A stretch of DNA of 38,230 bases from IMG/VR virus record IMGVR_UViG_3300025767_000052, positions 1 to 38,230 of that record; one strand, written 5' to 3'. Below, in pieces: positions 16,722-24,555 of the stretch. Origin of the DNA: a virus. The notes below the pieces were generated by a model. That model did not search any database. It saw only the letters and a program-made list of their open reading frames with translations, and was not told the DNA's origin. How positions within the stretch are numbered: the first letter of the stretch is position 1; each line of letters begins with the position of its first letter. The translations under genes and the position numbers were made by a program.

Positions 16722-18860
16722 TTACCCGTTTTTAAATGCTTTAATTAAATTACCAACAGCACTAATAGATGAATTGAAATTCTCTGCAGTGCTTGTCTCG
16801 TTTGCTAACGCTGTAGCATAGAGTTGTGTTTCTCTATTTTCTTTTCCTTCAGCAGCTCTGAAATTAAAATCTGCTTGATCTCTTAACTCTTGCCATAAGA
16901 AAGCTTGTGCTTGTGATGACATGTTAAAAGCATTCTGTGAGTTCTGCATAGCCACTTGGTTAGCAGCAGCAGTGTTAATAGTATTAGCTTGTCTTCTCCA
17001 AGCAAGATTAGATTGCTCAATGGCTTGTGCGTTAGCTACATTAAACTTATCTCTATCAAAAGCAACTTGTTCGTTAAATTGATTAATTTGATTAGCCATT
17101 GCAGCGTTAGCTTTGTTAACATCTACTTCTGCCTGAAACTGTAACGCTTGTCTTGCATTAATTTGTTGAGTATTAAACTGAGCCATAGCGTTAGTTTGTT
17201 GTACGTTAAACTGTTCTACTTGTGTAGCTAAACTTGACATAAACTGTTGTGTTTGATTCTCACTAGCAGCATTAAATTGTCTTGCAGCATTCTGAGCAGA
17301 CTGATTACTTAATAACGTTTGTTGAGCTTGTTGAGCTTTTAACACATTAGCTTGTTGCTGATTGTTAAGATTTGTTAAGTCTGTTTGTAAAAAAGCATTA
17401 GCATTATTTATTTGAGCTTTCTGATAAAAGTCTGCTTCAGCTAGATTAGCTTGAGACATAAGCACAGCATTTTGAATTGTTGCTTGTTGTCTGTTATTAG
17501 CTTCAGTTAAAGCTACAGTCTGTAAAAACTTACTGTTAGATAAAGCTGTTTGCTGGTCAGCACTAAACTGAGCCATGTCCATTTGAAAAACTTTACCAGC
17601 GTTATCAAGTGCTGTCTGTTGTCTAAACTGAGCATTTTGTATTTCAGCTTGAGCCTCAATAGATTTCTGTTGTCCTACACTTTGTTGTATCGCTTGTGCG
17701 TTAGACTGTGCTAGAGGAACAGCAGATTGTATAATAGCATTGAGCAAGGCATCTCTTCCTACAGTAGAGGCTGACATACCACGCTGTGCTAACATCGCTT
17801 CTACGGATGCTACAGCGGGTCTAGCCCATGTAGGAATCTCACCCTCTTCAATACCTTTTAGTAAGCTATCTAATTGATTTGAGACTAAAGCTTCTTCTGG
17901 AAGACCAGCAATGACTCCCCGTTGAGCTTCGGTTAAATCCATCAGTCTATCTTCTAGACTTTCAGGGTCGTTACCAAGTGTTGCTATGTCTTCTTCACTA
18001 ACACCAGCATTTCTTAATTGTTTCTTAGCCCTTGTAACACGTGCTAAAGTTGTACCAGCTACTTGAGCAGCTTCAGCCATAGCTGTAGGGCTAATAGTTC
18101 CTACAACTCTTTCAGTTAATGCACCGGGAATAATTTCAACTGTAGCTGCTTCTATTGGAGCTACACGTTCTACTTTTGCAGCTTCTGCTAATGCTTCATC
18201 TCTTACTTCACCTTCAGCTACAGCAACTTCAGGAGCTTCTGTAATCTGTGCTGCTTCTATCTGTGCAGCAGTTAGTGGTTCAGGAGCAGCTACTGCCGGT
18301 GCAGCTTCTGCGGTTACAGCTTCTGAAGCTGTCGGCATTTCAGCAGTTTCAGCTACTAAAGCATCTCTAGCTGCTACTTCTTTAGCTACACCTAAGTCTC
18401 CTACTTCTACTGGCGTAGGTGCTGCTATTTGCGGAGGTGTAATTTCTCCAGCCGCTATTTGCTCTGCTGTAGTTTTAGCATCTTGCATTTCTTGAGCAGG
18501 AGATGGTGTAGGTGCAGGAGTCGGTGCAGGAGTACCGGGAATATAAAAACCGGGACCACCTCCATATGGACCACCGGCAGGTAAATTGTTAAGAGTACCT
18601 CTATCACCACGAACTTCAAAATCTTCAGCCATAGAATTTCTAAGTTTAGGATTTACTTCAAAATCTTCAGCAGTTGGTAAATTTCTGTTTGGAGCAGGTG
18701 TTGGTGCAGGTGTTACATTTCCAACCTGTTGATTTTTAAGATTAACTTCATCACCTTCAGCATACTGTGCACGAACTACACCACCTGTACGGTAGTCATA
18801 GCGTTCAGCTTTAGTTTTAGCCTTGTACTTTTTATTTCTTTTCTTTTTATGTATTGCCAT
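16722..18860 (-). CDS. Long helical virion protein with 11/22-residue repeats (712 aa)
   Basis: A basic N-terminus (HKKKRNKKYKAK) leads into two P-A-P-T-P linkers (51-57, 110-121) and an Ala/Glu/Pro-rich region (150-260). From about residue 370 to 677 the sequence falls into fourteen successive 22-residue units, each two hendecads (for example QQTALDNAGKV, QQTALSNSKFL, QQATIQNAVLM). Gln is favoured at position 2, Asn at 7, and a hydrophobic residue near 5. Such spacing suits a long right-handed coiled coil. The content is extremely rich in Gln/Asn/Ala with almost no Cys. A structural or tape-like internal protein is inferred. Confidence 0.6.
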   Translation of the reverse strand: MAIHKKKRNKKYKAKTKAERYDYRTGGVVRAQYAEGDEVNLKNQQVGNVTPAPTPAPNRNLPTAEDFEVNPKLRNSMAEDFEVRGDRGTLNNLPAGGPYGGGPGFYIPGTPAPTPAPTPSPAQEMQDAKTTAEQIAAGEITPPQIAAPTPVEVGDLGVAKEVAARDALVAETAEMPTASEAVTAEAAPAVAAPEPLTAAQIEAAQITEAPEVAVAEGEVRDEALAEAAKVERVAPIEAATVEIIPGALTERVVGTISPTAMAEAAQVAGTTLARVTRAKKQLRNAGVSEEDIATLGNDPESLEDRLMDLTEAQRGVIAGLPEEALVSNQLDSLLKGIEEGEIPTWARPAVASVEAMLAQRGMSASTVGRDALLNAIIQSAVPLAQSNAQAIQQSVGQQKSIEAQAEIQNAQFRQQTALDNAGKVFQMDMAQFSADQQTALSNSKFLQTVALTEANNRQQATIQNAVLMSQANLAEADFYQKAQINNANAFLQTDLTNLNNQQQANVLKAQQAQQTLLSNQSAQNAARQFNAASENQTQQFMSSLATQVEQFNVQQTNAMAQFNTQQINARQALQFQAEVDVNKANAAMANQINQFNEQVAFDRDKFNVANAQAIEQSNLAWRRQANTINTAAANQVAMQNSQNAFNMSSQAQAFLWQELRDQADFNFRAAEGKENRETQLYATALANETSTAENFNSSISAVGNLIKAFKNG
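16830..17753 (-). repeat. Degenerate 66-nt coding repeats (22-residue units)
   Basis: DNA counterpart of the hendecad region of the 712-aa protein: fourteen units of 66 nt in phase, diverged in sequence but with the period kept without insertions. Boundaries are approximate. Confidence 0.7.
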
Positions 18861-18975
18861 TTTTCTTCCTACGTGTTAATTTCTTCATAAGCTTTGAAGG
18901 TACAGTAGTAATAGAGATAACTAAAGTCGAAGCAGGAAACTTCTTAGTTTTATTTTTTTTCTTCTTTACTACCAT
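18847..18975 (-). CDS. Small basic protein (42 aa)
   Basis: The frame starts at ATG 18975 with AGGT a few bases upstream, embedded in the end of the preceding 80-residue gene, and overlaps the 712-aa gene by 14 nt. The product is rich in Lys/Arg (VVKKKKNKTKKF and LTRRKKNGNT ends) around a Ser/Thr/Val core. Tight packing is the main support. It could bind nucleic acid; function unknown. Confidence 0.5.
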   Translation of the reverse strand: MVVKKKKNKTKKFPASTLVISITTVPSKLMKKLTRRKKNGNT

Positions 18976-18976
18976 T

Positions 18977-19219
18977 TTACCTAACTTCGAACAGTTTGTC
19001 AAGCTTTTCACTGATTTTTTCTATCCTGTCCATAATTAAATTCATATCGTCTTTCAACTCTGACTTGGTTACGTATTCCTTTGCGAGTTCTTCACGTGTT
19101 CTATTGAGGAGAATACTAAGTCTTTTAATCTCTGCAGAGTTTTGTCTAATCTGATGAAAGATTGGAGCCAGTACAAGCGTTATAAAAACGTTCCAAATAA
19201 TGTATGCGGAGACTTCCAT
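18977..19219 (-). CDS. Small TM plus coiled-coil protein (80 aa)
   Basis: An N-terminal hydrophobic helix (residues 4-22, AYIIWNVFITLVLAPIF) is followed by a charged coiled-coil tail (about 25-78). It has the same plan as the 115-aa holin-like protein but lies far from the lysozyme, between fibre and internal-protein genes. It could be a holin, spanin-like or virion membrane protein; undecided. Confidence 0.6.
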   Translation of the reverse strand: MEVSAYIIWNVFITLVLAPIFHQIRQNSAEIKRLSILLNRTREELAKEYVTKSELKDDMNLIMDRIEKISEKLDKLFEVR

Positions 19220-19236
19220 GTGTTATGCTCCTAAGA

Positions 19237-19584
19237 TTATGCTACTAAAGTCTTAGTCACCGATGTAGGTGTAACAAGTGAAGCTATTTGAGCATCAATG
19301 CTGTCTTTCTTAGCTTGTACCTCGTCTTCACCCATTGCAGCTTCTACCCAACCTTGTACCGTTGCAGCAGATACGTCTGCAAAGCTTGTAAAGCTTGAGA
19401 TGTCTGCGGTGTCTAGGGATTGAGTTCCGTAGATAGAACCAATGATAGCGTTACCGTCTGCATCGTTGTTAGCATCGTCTGTGCCAGTGATTCTCCAATG
19501 CACGTTATAGATAACGTCTGCGTTGCTGTCTAGTGTTGGGTAAGTGTCTACAGTGTTTACGTCCCAGTTATATGATATTGCCAT
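19237..19584 (-). CDS. Hypothetical fibre-cluster protein (115 aa)
   Basis: A soluble Asp/Ala/Thr-rich protein starting AISYNWDVNTVDTYP, with VIYNVHWRITGTD in the middle. Proteins of this look accompany fibre genes in marine phages, as I recall. No catalytic motif. Its position immediately downstream of an S74 fibre suggests a fibre accessory role. Confidence 0.6.
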   Translation of the reverse strand: MAISYNWDVNTVDTYPTLDSNADVIYNVHWRITGTDDANNDADGNAIIGSIYGTQSLDTADISSFTSFADVSAATVQGWVEAAMGEDEVQAKKDSIDAQIASLVTPTSVTKTLVA

Positions 19585-19596
19585 GTTATGCTCCTG

Positions 19597-20664
19597 TTAC
19601 CCTTCTAAGGTTGTTATACGAGCCGTTAATGACTCTATTAATGTTTGTTGTTCTTGGATTGCTTTAAGCAATACAGGTATGGTTTCTGTGTATTGCATAC
19701 CTAAGTTCCCATTATTGTCTTGGCTTACAACTTGACTGTAATCTTCTTGCCAATCTTGTGCTATAAAACCAATTTTTTTAGATTTATTTTCATCTGAGAT
19801 TAAGTTGTATTCAACACATCTAAAGTCTTTAACTTTATCTAAAACACCTGTAAGTTCTACAATATTTTCTTTAAGGTTTTCATCAGAAATACCAGTCCAA
19901 GAGGTGCTTCCACTTGATATATAAACACCAGTACTAGATTGATTAATTATGTAAAAAACATTACTAGCATCAACTTCCTGTCTCCAAAAACTACCTGCTG
20001 AAGCTGTGGACATCCTCATAACCATTTTAGTATTAGCTGAGTTTTCTAAAGTAAGAGCTGCATTTGATATTGCAGAACCACCTATTGAAACTTTACCACT
20101 GGAGTCTATGCGGAGGCGTTCTGTATCGGCAGTTATAAATCTCATAGTGCTTTGATAGGTTTTAATCTGTTCTCTATCAGCATTGCCTGCAATACCCATA
20201 TTAAGATTCATTTCTGCGTTATTAGCACCCCCAGTTAGATTAAGATTAACATCGTAACCAGTGCCACCTGACGAGCCTGTTGTAAAGTGAATATCACAAG
20301 GTGCTAAACCTGAATCTACATGAAATTCACCTGAAGGACTTGTAGTACCAATACCCACGTTGCCTTCCATTAAAAGAATGTTTGAGGTAGCACTTGTTCT
20401 AGGTATTAATACCAAATCACCATTGTTGCCTGAGTATGCACTTGTTGACATACCAATATAACCTGCTGTCTGAGAACTAGGTGTAGATGCAATATCTCCA
20501 AATCTTAAACCAATACCATTAGCATCTAAAACATCTAACTTTGTTGCAGGACTAGTACCAATACCCACATTCTCCGAGCTATCAATAGTTATTGCAGTTG
20601 CGTTTGAGTTGTCTACGATTCCCGGAGTACTCGAAAGTTCTACAGGTATTGTTGTGTTTGCCAT
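19597..20664 (-). CDS. Tail fibre with S74 auto-cleaving chaperone (355 aa)
   Basis: The N-terminal part has short beta-repeat sequences typical of fibre shafts (VGIGTSPATKLDV, NVGIGTTSPSGEFHV, LRIDSSGKVSIGG). The C-terminal region from about 258 is an intramolecular chaperone of the peptidase S74 family: SDENLKENI supplies the catalytic Ser260 and Lys265, followed by IGFIAQDW and a coiled-coil end (LLKAIQEQQTLIESLTARI). It folds the trimer, then cuts itself off before Ser260. It is the second S74 protein of the cluster and probably a host-recognition fibre or tip. Confidence 0.88.
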   Translation of the reverse strand: MANTTIPVELSSTPGIVDNSNATAITIDSSENVGIGTSPATKLDVLDANGIGLRFGDIASTPSSQTAGYIGMSTSAYSGNNGDLVLIPRTSATSNILLMEGNVGIGTTSPSGEFHVDSGLAPCDIHFTTGSSGGTGYDVNLNLTGGANNAEMNLNMGIAGNADREQIKTYQSTMRFITADTERLRIDSSGKVSIGGSAISNAALTLENSANTKMVMRMSTASAGSFWRQEVDASNVFYIINQSSTGVYISSGSTSWTGISDENLKENIVELTGVLDKVKDFRCVEYNLISDENKSKKIGFIAQDWQEDYSQVVSQDNNGNLGMQYTETIPVLLKAIQEQQTLIESLTARITTLEG

Positions 20665-20665
20665 G

Positions 20666-20965
20666 TTATGCGTTCTCCACTATGTTATTTCTTGCTTCTT
20701 GTCTTTTGGCTGAAACATCTGAAGGTATTTCAGTTCCTATTTCCGTTTTTCTAGTAATATACCAATCTGTGTCTGCAAGATATTTTCTTGCATCTTTGTT
20801 ATTTCTAAAGGTAGTATTTACAGCTTCTAAATCGCTAATCTGTTGGTCTGTTGGATTAACAGTTCCATATTTAAGCATATTACTAGCTTGTTCTTCTGTA
20901 TAAGTACCATCTTCGTGGTATTCATACGCTGTTACATTTCCATCTATTTCAATTAATTTATACAT
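20666..20965 (-). CDS. Putative tail fibre assembly protein (99 aa)
   Basis: A small acidic protein with a WYITRKTEIGTEIPSDVSAK segment and a following Arg-rich helix, resembling the D-W-Y-x-x-R ... I-P-x-x-V-x-x-x-R pattern of fibre assembly proteins. It lies between two fibre genes with spacings of one and three bases. A chaperone role is inferred from motif and context. Confidence 0.6.
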   Translation of the reverse strand: MYKLIEIDGNVTAYEYHEDGTYTEEQASNMLKYGTVNPTDQQISDLEAVNTTFRNNKDARKYLADTDWYITRKTEIGTEIPSDVSAKRQEARNNIVENA

Positions 20966-20968
20966 ATT

Positions 20969-23900
20969 TTAGTTATCCATAATATAGCCGTTATAATATA
21001 CCTGCCGAACATCGCTTGTGGTTGAGGCTGCAACTGTGCCGTGAGAAAATGTAAAAACTCTGTCTTCGCTGTTGTCTATTTTAAAAATAGACGAACCAGC
21101 CGAGTTCCAATACCAGCCCTCAACAAAACACCTTACACCTCCACCTTTGCCTTGATTTTGGGCAAGATATCCATAGTGGTCTCCTGAACTACTACCCGAT
21201 TGAACCCAAACACTTAGCATTACCCTTGAACCAAGAGGAGCTTGTGCTTCCGTTAATGTCAAAGTATAAGTAGTTCCAACTGGGTAGGCGGAGGTGTTTG
21301 GAAAACTAACCAGAAGAATATTTTGTCCTGTAGCACCTGCATAAATGTTATCGGCTTCTGCTGTACCTGTTACGTCTATGCCTGTGGAGCTTATGCGAAG
21401 GCGTTCTGTGCCATCTGTTGTAGAGGAAGCACCTGTGGTAGTTTTCCAAATATGATTTGCGTATGTTCTGTAAGTTAAATCATTAGAAGCAGCATCACCA
21501 GTTATAGTTTGATAGCCATTTTGCCATTGCAGTGCTGCACCACCAGTTTGTAATAAAGTGTTGCCACTGGAATCTATGCGGACTTTTTCTCCACCATCAA
21601 TATTAAAAGTAACAATACTGCTAGCAGCTTCGTTATTATCGTCTGCATAAAAGCGTATATTTCCATCAGTTGCTTGTATAAAAGCATCAGCGTTATTGTC
21701 GCTATCTGTCATTTGAATAGATGGAGTTGCTGCTGTAACAGTAAGCCCAGTCATTGTGGTTGCACCAGTCACCCCCAGAGTTCCTGCTATGGCTATATTG
21801 GTATCTAACTTAGCACTTGTTACAGTTCCGTTAGCCGGTTCGTTAATCGTTGTCTGCGTATGTGTAATAGCTTCTACAGCTACACCAGTTGCAGGGGCTG
21901 TAGAGAATGTTAATGTAGTTCCAGAAATGCTATAGTTAGCTTTGTTCTGATAAACTCCATCAAAGTATACTTGGACATTGTTCGCACTTACAGGAGCTAC
22001 AGATAGCGTTAAGGTTGTATCACTGTTATCACCTGTCATAGTGTCAACAATCATATTGGCACCACTAACGTTACTTCGTGCGTGATAGACTGTAACAACT
22101 CTAGTATTAGCCGGAGCTGTAGAGAACGTTAAAGTTGTACCTGAAACACTATAACTATCGTGTGCTTGGAACGCACCATCAATAAACACCCAAAGATTGT
22201 TTTCACTTGTTGGTGCTGAAGTCAATGTAAAGTTTACAGTTGAACCATCACCTGCAAAGATTTGTGGCTCAATCGCTGAACCAGCTCCACCACCTGCAAT
22301 CGCACCCCATGCTCCGTCTGCATAGCCTTCAAATTGTGCATCAGTGGTGTTGTATCTAAACATACCATTAGCAGGACTACCATCTCTTTGAGCTGTTGTA
22401 CCACTTGGAACCTTGATAGAACCTGTACCACTTAAGGTCATGTTTGCAAAGGTTGGGCTACTTGTTGTTGCTACAGTTTGTGGTATAGAAACTTCAGTGC
22501 CTGATACAGTAATACCTGTACCAGCTGTTAAGGTTGTAATGTTGGCTGTACCATCAAAACTAACTCCGTTAATCGTTCTTGCTGTGGCTAAAGCTGTTGC
22601 TGTACCTGCTAGTCCTGAAGTGTCTTGGTTACCAGCAGTGTTAACTCCCGGTAAATCAATATTAGCTGAACCATCAAAGCTTACACCACCAATGGTTCTT
22701 GCTGTTTCTAAAGCTGTAGCTGTTGCAGCGTTACCAGTTGTATCTTGGTTACCTGCAGTGTTTACACCCGCTAAGTTAATGTTTGCAGAACCATCGAAGC
22801 TTACGCCACCTATAGTTCTTGCAGTTTCTAATGTTGTAGCTGTTGAAGCATTACCTGTGAGGGCTGCTGTAACAGTTCCAAACGATACGTTGTCTGTTGT
22901 GCCTACTGCTTGTCCAATGGCTAACGTTACTCCGTTGCCTGAAGCTGTAGAGGTAACACCTGTACCACCAAGCACTGATAAAGTTTCTGAATCTAAATCA
23001 ATGGCTATGGTTGTTGTACCATCGGTGAGGTCTAAATCTTGTGCAGTGACTTGAGCATCGACATAAGTCTTAATAGCTTTAGCCGATGCTAAAGTTGTGT
23101 CAGTCGCTGCAACGCTTGACAAGTCTGTATCAAGAACCCCTGCTTTAAGGTTATCTACTTCAATGTTTGAGACAGTGTTGTTGTCAACATCAATGGTCTT
23201 ATTGGTTAAAATTTGTGAGCCTGTCAGTGTAGCAACTGTAGAGTCTATATTGACTGTTAAAGTGTTACCTGAACCAACAGTATCAATACCTGTTCCACCA
23301 GCCACTGTGAGGCTCTCTGAGTCGAGGTCAATTGAAAGGGCACCTCCGCTATCTCCTAAGAAATCTAAGTCCTGTGCGGTCACCTGAGAGTCTACATAAG
23401 CCTTGACAGATTGTTGTGTCGGAATTAATGTAGCACTATCGGATGCCATGTTGTCTTCATCGACAAACGCTGTAACGGTTATAGCACCATCTGACAAACT
23501 GCCGTAAGTCAAGGTATTAATTGTTGTAGCATTAATCGTACCACCTTCAACTTTATCACCAGATATTTGATTATCTGCTAAAGTTAGAGTACCGGCTGAA
23601 ACGTCTAACGTTTTACCAGCTCCTACTGTGATGTCTGAAGTTGCAATGGTAGCACCATCAATGGTACCTGCGTTGATGTCTGCTGTGTCAGCTACTAAGC
23701 TGTCGATGTTGGCTGTACCGTCTATGTAGAGGTTACGCCATTCTTGTGAAGAGCTTCCTAAGTCATAGGTATCGTCTGTGTTCGGTATAATAGAACTGTT
23801 AATGTCAGCACCAAAGACCACGTTATCAGTCGCTGCATCACCCATAGTGATTGTGCCACCGTTAAAGGTTGTAGTACCTGTGACAGTCAGGTTACCACCC

Positions 23901-24283
23901 ACAGCTACATTACCTGTAGTAGTGATTGAATCTATGTAAGCGTTTTTAAAGTATAAAGAACTTGTTCCCAAATCAATATCACTGTCAGTAACAGGTACGA
24001 TAGCACCATCGGCTATGTATAACTGTTGTACAGGAGCGTTAGATACTTGCACATAGAACTCTACAAAGTTATTAACTGTGTCTATTAATACTTTATTATT
24101 GGGAGCAGTTTCTCCTGCGTCTCCAATTAACCCTATAACAGGTCCTTCGGCTGTTGTGCCATCGTGTTTGTGCCCTGTCGAGTTGTGAAAAGCGTTTACA
24201 AGTTGGTTAAATTCGTTATTAAATAAAGCAGCGGTGATTGTATCCCCGTCTGCAAACGAACTCTGTCTAGTGTAACTTGCCAT
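20969..24283 (-). CDS. Giant tail fibre protein (1104 aa)
   Basis: The N-terminal attachment-like region (SFADGDTITAALFNNEFNQL, then HNSTGHKHDGT) is typical of marine phage fibres. It is followed by many beta-structured repeats: QSVKAYVDSQVTAQDLD occurring twice in variant form, three 40-residue units (TIGGVSFDGSANI type), and two related F-x-L-T-x-x-P-x-x-x-N-N-x-W/V-V-F domains (about 680-830). The C-terminus lacks an S74 chaperone and is a globular beta domain with aromatic residues, perhaps a receptor-binding tip. High Thr/Ala/Gly content sets it apart from its neighbours. Confidence 0.85.
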   Translation of the reverse strand: MASYTRQSSFADGDTITAALFNNEFNQLVNAFHNSTGHKHDGTTAEGPVIGLIGDAGETAPNNKVLIDTVNNFVEFYVQVSNAPVQQLYIADGAIVPVTDSDIDLGTSSLYFKNAYIDSITTTGNVAVGGNLTVTGTTTFNGGTITMGDAATDNVVFGADINSSIIPNTDDTYDLGSSSQEWRNLYIDGTANIDSLVADTADINAGTIDGATIATSDITVGAGKTLDVSAGTLTLADNQISGDKVEGGTINATTINTLTYGSLSDGAITVTAFVDEDNMASDSATLIPTQQSVKAYVDSQVTAQDLDFLGDSGGALSIDLDSESLTVAGGTGIDTVGSGNTLTVNIDSTVATLTGSQILTNKTIDVDNNTVSNIEVDNLKAGVLDTDLSSVAATDTTLASAKAIKTYVDAQVTAQDLDLTDGTTTIAIDLDSETLSVLGGTGVTSTASGNGVTLAIGQAVGTTDNVSFGTVTAALTGNASTATTLETARTIGGVSFDGSANINLAGVNTAGNQDTTGNAATATALETARTIGGVSFDGSANIDLPGVNTAGNQDTSGLAGTATALATARTINGVSFDGTANITTLTAGTGITVSGTEVSIPQTVATTSSPTFANMTLSGTGSIKVPSGTTAQRDGSPANGMFRYNTTDAQFEGYADGAWGAIAGGGAGSAIEPQIFAGDGSTVNFTLTSAPTSENNLWVFIDGAFQAHDSYSVSGTTLTFSTAPANTRVVTVYHARSNVSGANMIVDTMTGDNSDTTLTLSVAPVSANNVQVYFDGVYQNKANYSISGTTLTFSTAPATGVAVEAITHTQTTINEPANGTVTSAKLDTNIAIAGTLGVTGATTMTGLTVTAATPSIQMTDSDNNADAFIQATDGNIRFYADDNNEAASSIVTFNIDGGEKVRIDSSGNTLLQTGGAALQWQNGYQTITGDAASNDLTYRTYANHIWKTTTGASSTTDGTERLRISSTGIDVTGTAEADNIYAGATGQNILLVSFPNTSAYPVGTTYTLTLTEAQAPLGSRVMLSVWVQSGSSSGDHYGYLAQNQGKGGGVRCFVEGWYWNSAGSSIFKIDNSEDRVFTFSHGTVAASTTSDVRQVYYNGYIMDN
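22549..22858 (-). repeat. 120-nt tandem repeats in the giant fibre gene
   Basis: Two full copies and part of a third, exactly 120 nt (40 codons) apart, encode variants of the TIGGVSFDGSANI...NTAGNQDT unit. DNA similarity remains high, which suggests recent duplication or homogenisation and a potential site for fibre length change. Confidence 0.8.
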
Positions 24284-24301
24284 TATTTATTCTCCAATGT
24301 G

Positions 24302-24553
24302 TTAGGAATTGTTTGTGATGTATGTATTTCCAGTTGTGATTGCATCTGTATAGCTAGACTTATCTGACGAGTCACCTGCTACATCTGGGTCTGTGTAAGC
24401 CAAGATAAGTTCAAGGTGGTCAACGTTACGCTGAGCCATCTCGTTGATTTCTGCTTGGGTCATATTGCCTACATCGTGTGTGCCATCACTAACAGCGTTG
24501 ATAAGGGTGACGCTATCGGTTGCTGCGGTTAAGACTTCTGTTACTGTTGCCAT
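24302..24553 (-). CDS. Hypothetical fibre-cluster protein (83 aa)
   Basis: A small acidic Thr/Asp-rich protein (DGTHDVGNMTQAEINEMAQR, then VDHLELILAYTDPD). Located between two fibre genes with three and eighteen base gaps. No recognised family; fibre accessory by context. Confidence 0.6.
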   Translation of the reverse strand: MATVTEVLTAATDSVTLINAVSDGTHDVGNMTQAEINEMAQRNVDHLELILAYTDPDVAGDSSDKSSYTDAITTGNTYITNNS

Positions 24554-24555
24554 TT

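Noticed and set aside
22413-23054. Long + strand frame (213 codons) opposite the giant fibre
   Set aside because: It is an antisense shadow of the Thr/Ala-rich repeats, with Val/Pro-rich low-complexity translation and no ribosome site.
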